Below, piece by piece: positions 6,486 to 6,784 of a stretch of DNA of 6,784 nt; the stretch's first letter is position 1, and every line of letters starts with the position of its first letter. Origin of the DNA: Candidatus Aquidulcis sp. (GTDB lineage Bacteria; Chloroflexota; Anaerolineae; Anaerolineales; E44-bin32). The translations under genes were made by a program, and so were the position numbers. The notes under the pieces are model-generated. The model saw only the letters and a list, made by a program, of their open reading frames with translations. It was not told where the DNA came from and did no database searches. The DNA lies in NCBI GenBank assembly GCA_020723365.1, contig DYJB01000146.1, forward strand, positions 1-6,784, read 5' to 3'.

Positions 6486-6784
6486 AATGTGTGCGCCGCA
6501 GGGTCGTCGCCAGCAGCAGGCCGACAGCCGCCAGGCCCAGTGCGCCGGAAGTCCATGCCGCCGCGCGCGCCGACAGGCCGAAGGCCGAGCGGACAGGAAA
6601 GCTCACGTCGCGCGCCAGCAGCAGGCGCCCGGTGGATGCGGTCCCGGGCTCACCCGCGCGGCGAACGCGCAGCACGATCGTGGCGGAAGCGGGCGATCGG
6701 CGGGCGGCCATGGCCGTCCAGGCGAACCGGGCTCCGGGGCCGAAGGCCTGGCCGGACTCGCCCGACGGCAGGACGGTCAGGCTC
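6484..6784 (-). CDS. C-terminal fragment of a membrane-anchored protein, unknown
   Basis: I do not recognise this gene. The frame is open from the right edge, giving 99 residues before the TGA, so the start lies outside the window. An internal ATG at 6711 is not needed as a start because the frame stays open and protein-like upstream of it. About 75 residues look extracytoplasmic: alternating short hydrophobic strands such as ATIVLRVRRAG and RLLLARDVSFPVRS suggest a beta-sandwich, which is only an inference. A single hydrophobic helix follows (about residues 77-95 of the fragment), with a short basic tail LRRTH. By the positive-inside rule the tail is cytoplasmic and the main domain lies outside. 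The gene precedes the metallo-beta-lactamase hydrolase in the same direction. It could be a surface or secreted-domain protein held by a C-terminal anchor. Confidence 0.65.
   Translation of the reverse strand, partial: SLTVLPSGESGQAFGPGARFAWTAMAARRSPASATIVLRVRRAGEPGTASTGRLLLARDVSFPVRSAFGLSARAAAWTSGALGLAAVGLLLATTLRRTH

Noticed and set aside
1..6784. CRISPR arrays, tRNA or rRNA genes, insertion sequences or phage genes
   Set aside because: I found no spaced direct repeats, no cloverleaf-like segments, no transposase motifs and no terminal inverted repeats; coding genes explain nearly the whole window.

Overview
The window is GC-rich (roughly two thirds G+C by eye), gene-dense bacterial DNA. 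Four genes lie on the + strand and three on the - strand; the two outermost genes run off the ends. Gene content, base composition and a solitary PstS-like lipoprotein would suit an environmental bacterium such as a member of the Chloroflexota (Anaerolineae-like), but this is an impression from style, not proof. UppP and alanine racemase together suggest a cell that makes peptidoglycan, and the lipobox shows that it makes lipoproteins.

Left part (1-1200): an almost complete alanine racemase gene (alr) is read leftwards from a TTG start at 1135, and its last few codons lie beyond base 1. The 65-bp gap between alr and the next gene holds a compact divergent promoter. A consensus TATAAT on the + strand overlaps a TATAGT on the - strand. 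The + strand box is so close to the next ATG that the transporter mRNA is probably leaderless or nearly so.

Middle part (1201-5753): a tight rightward cluster, probably one operon. It contains an SLC13-type permease with two central TrkA-C (RCK_C) domains, tRNA-guanine transglycosylase (tgt), undecaprenyl-diphosphatase (uppP) and a lipoprotein resembling a PstS-type solute-binding protein. Gaps are 3 bp, 3 bp and a 1-bp TGATG overlap. The products act in solute transport, tRNA queuosine modification, recycling of the cell-wall lipid carrier, and an unknown surface role.

Right part (5754-6784): a 70-bp convergent gap begins with a degenerate 7-bp tandem repeat that also supplies the lipoprotein's stop codon. 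Beyond it, two genes are read leftwards: the C-terminal end of an unrecognised membrane-anchored protein, then a glyoxalase-II-like metallo-beta-lactamase hydrolase. Their junction fuses a stop codon to a ribosome binding site (TGAGGAG).

Most genes here are ordinary housekeeping genes and I see no clear new multi-gene system. The points most worth a second look are the symmetric divergent promoter with a leaderless start, the lost phosphate-binding loop in the lone PstS-like lipoprotein, the heptamer array at the convergent junction, and an asymmetric substrate-site hairpin in the SLC13 permease.
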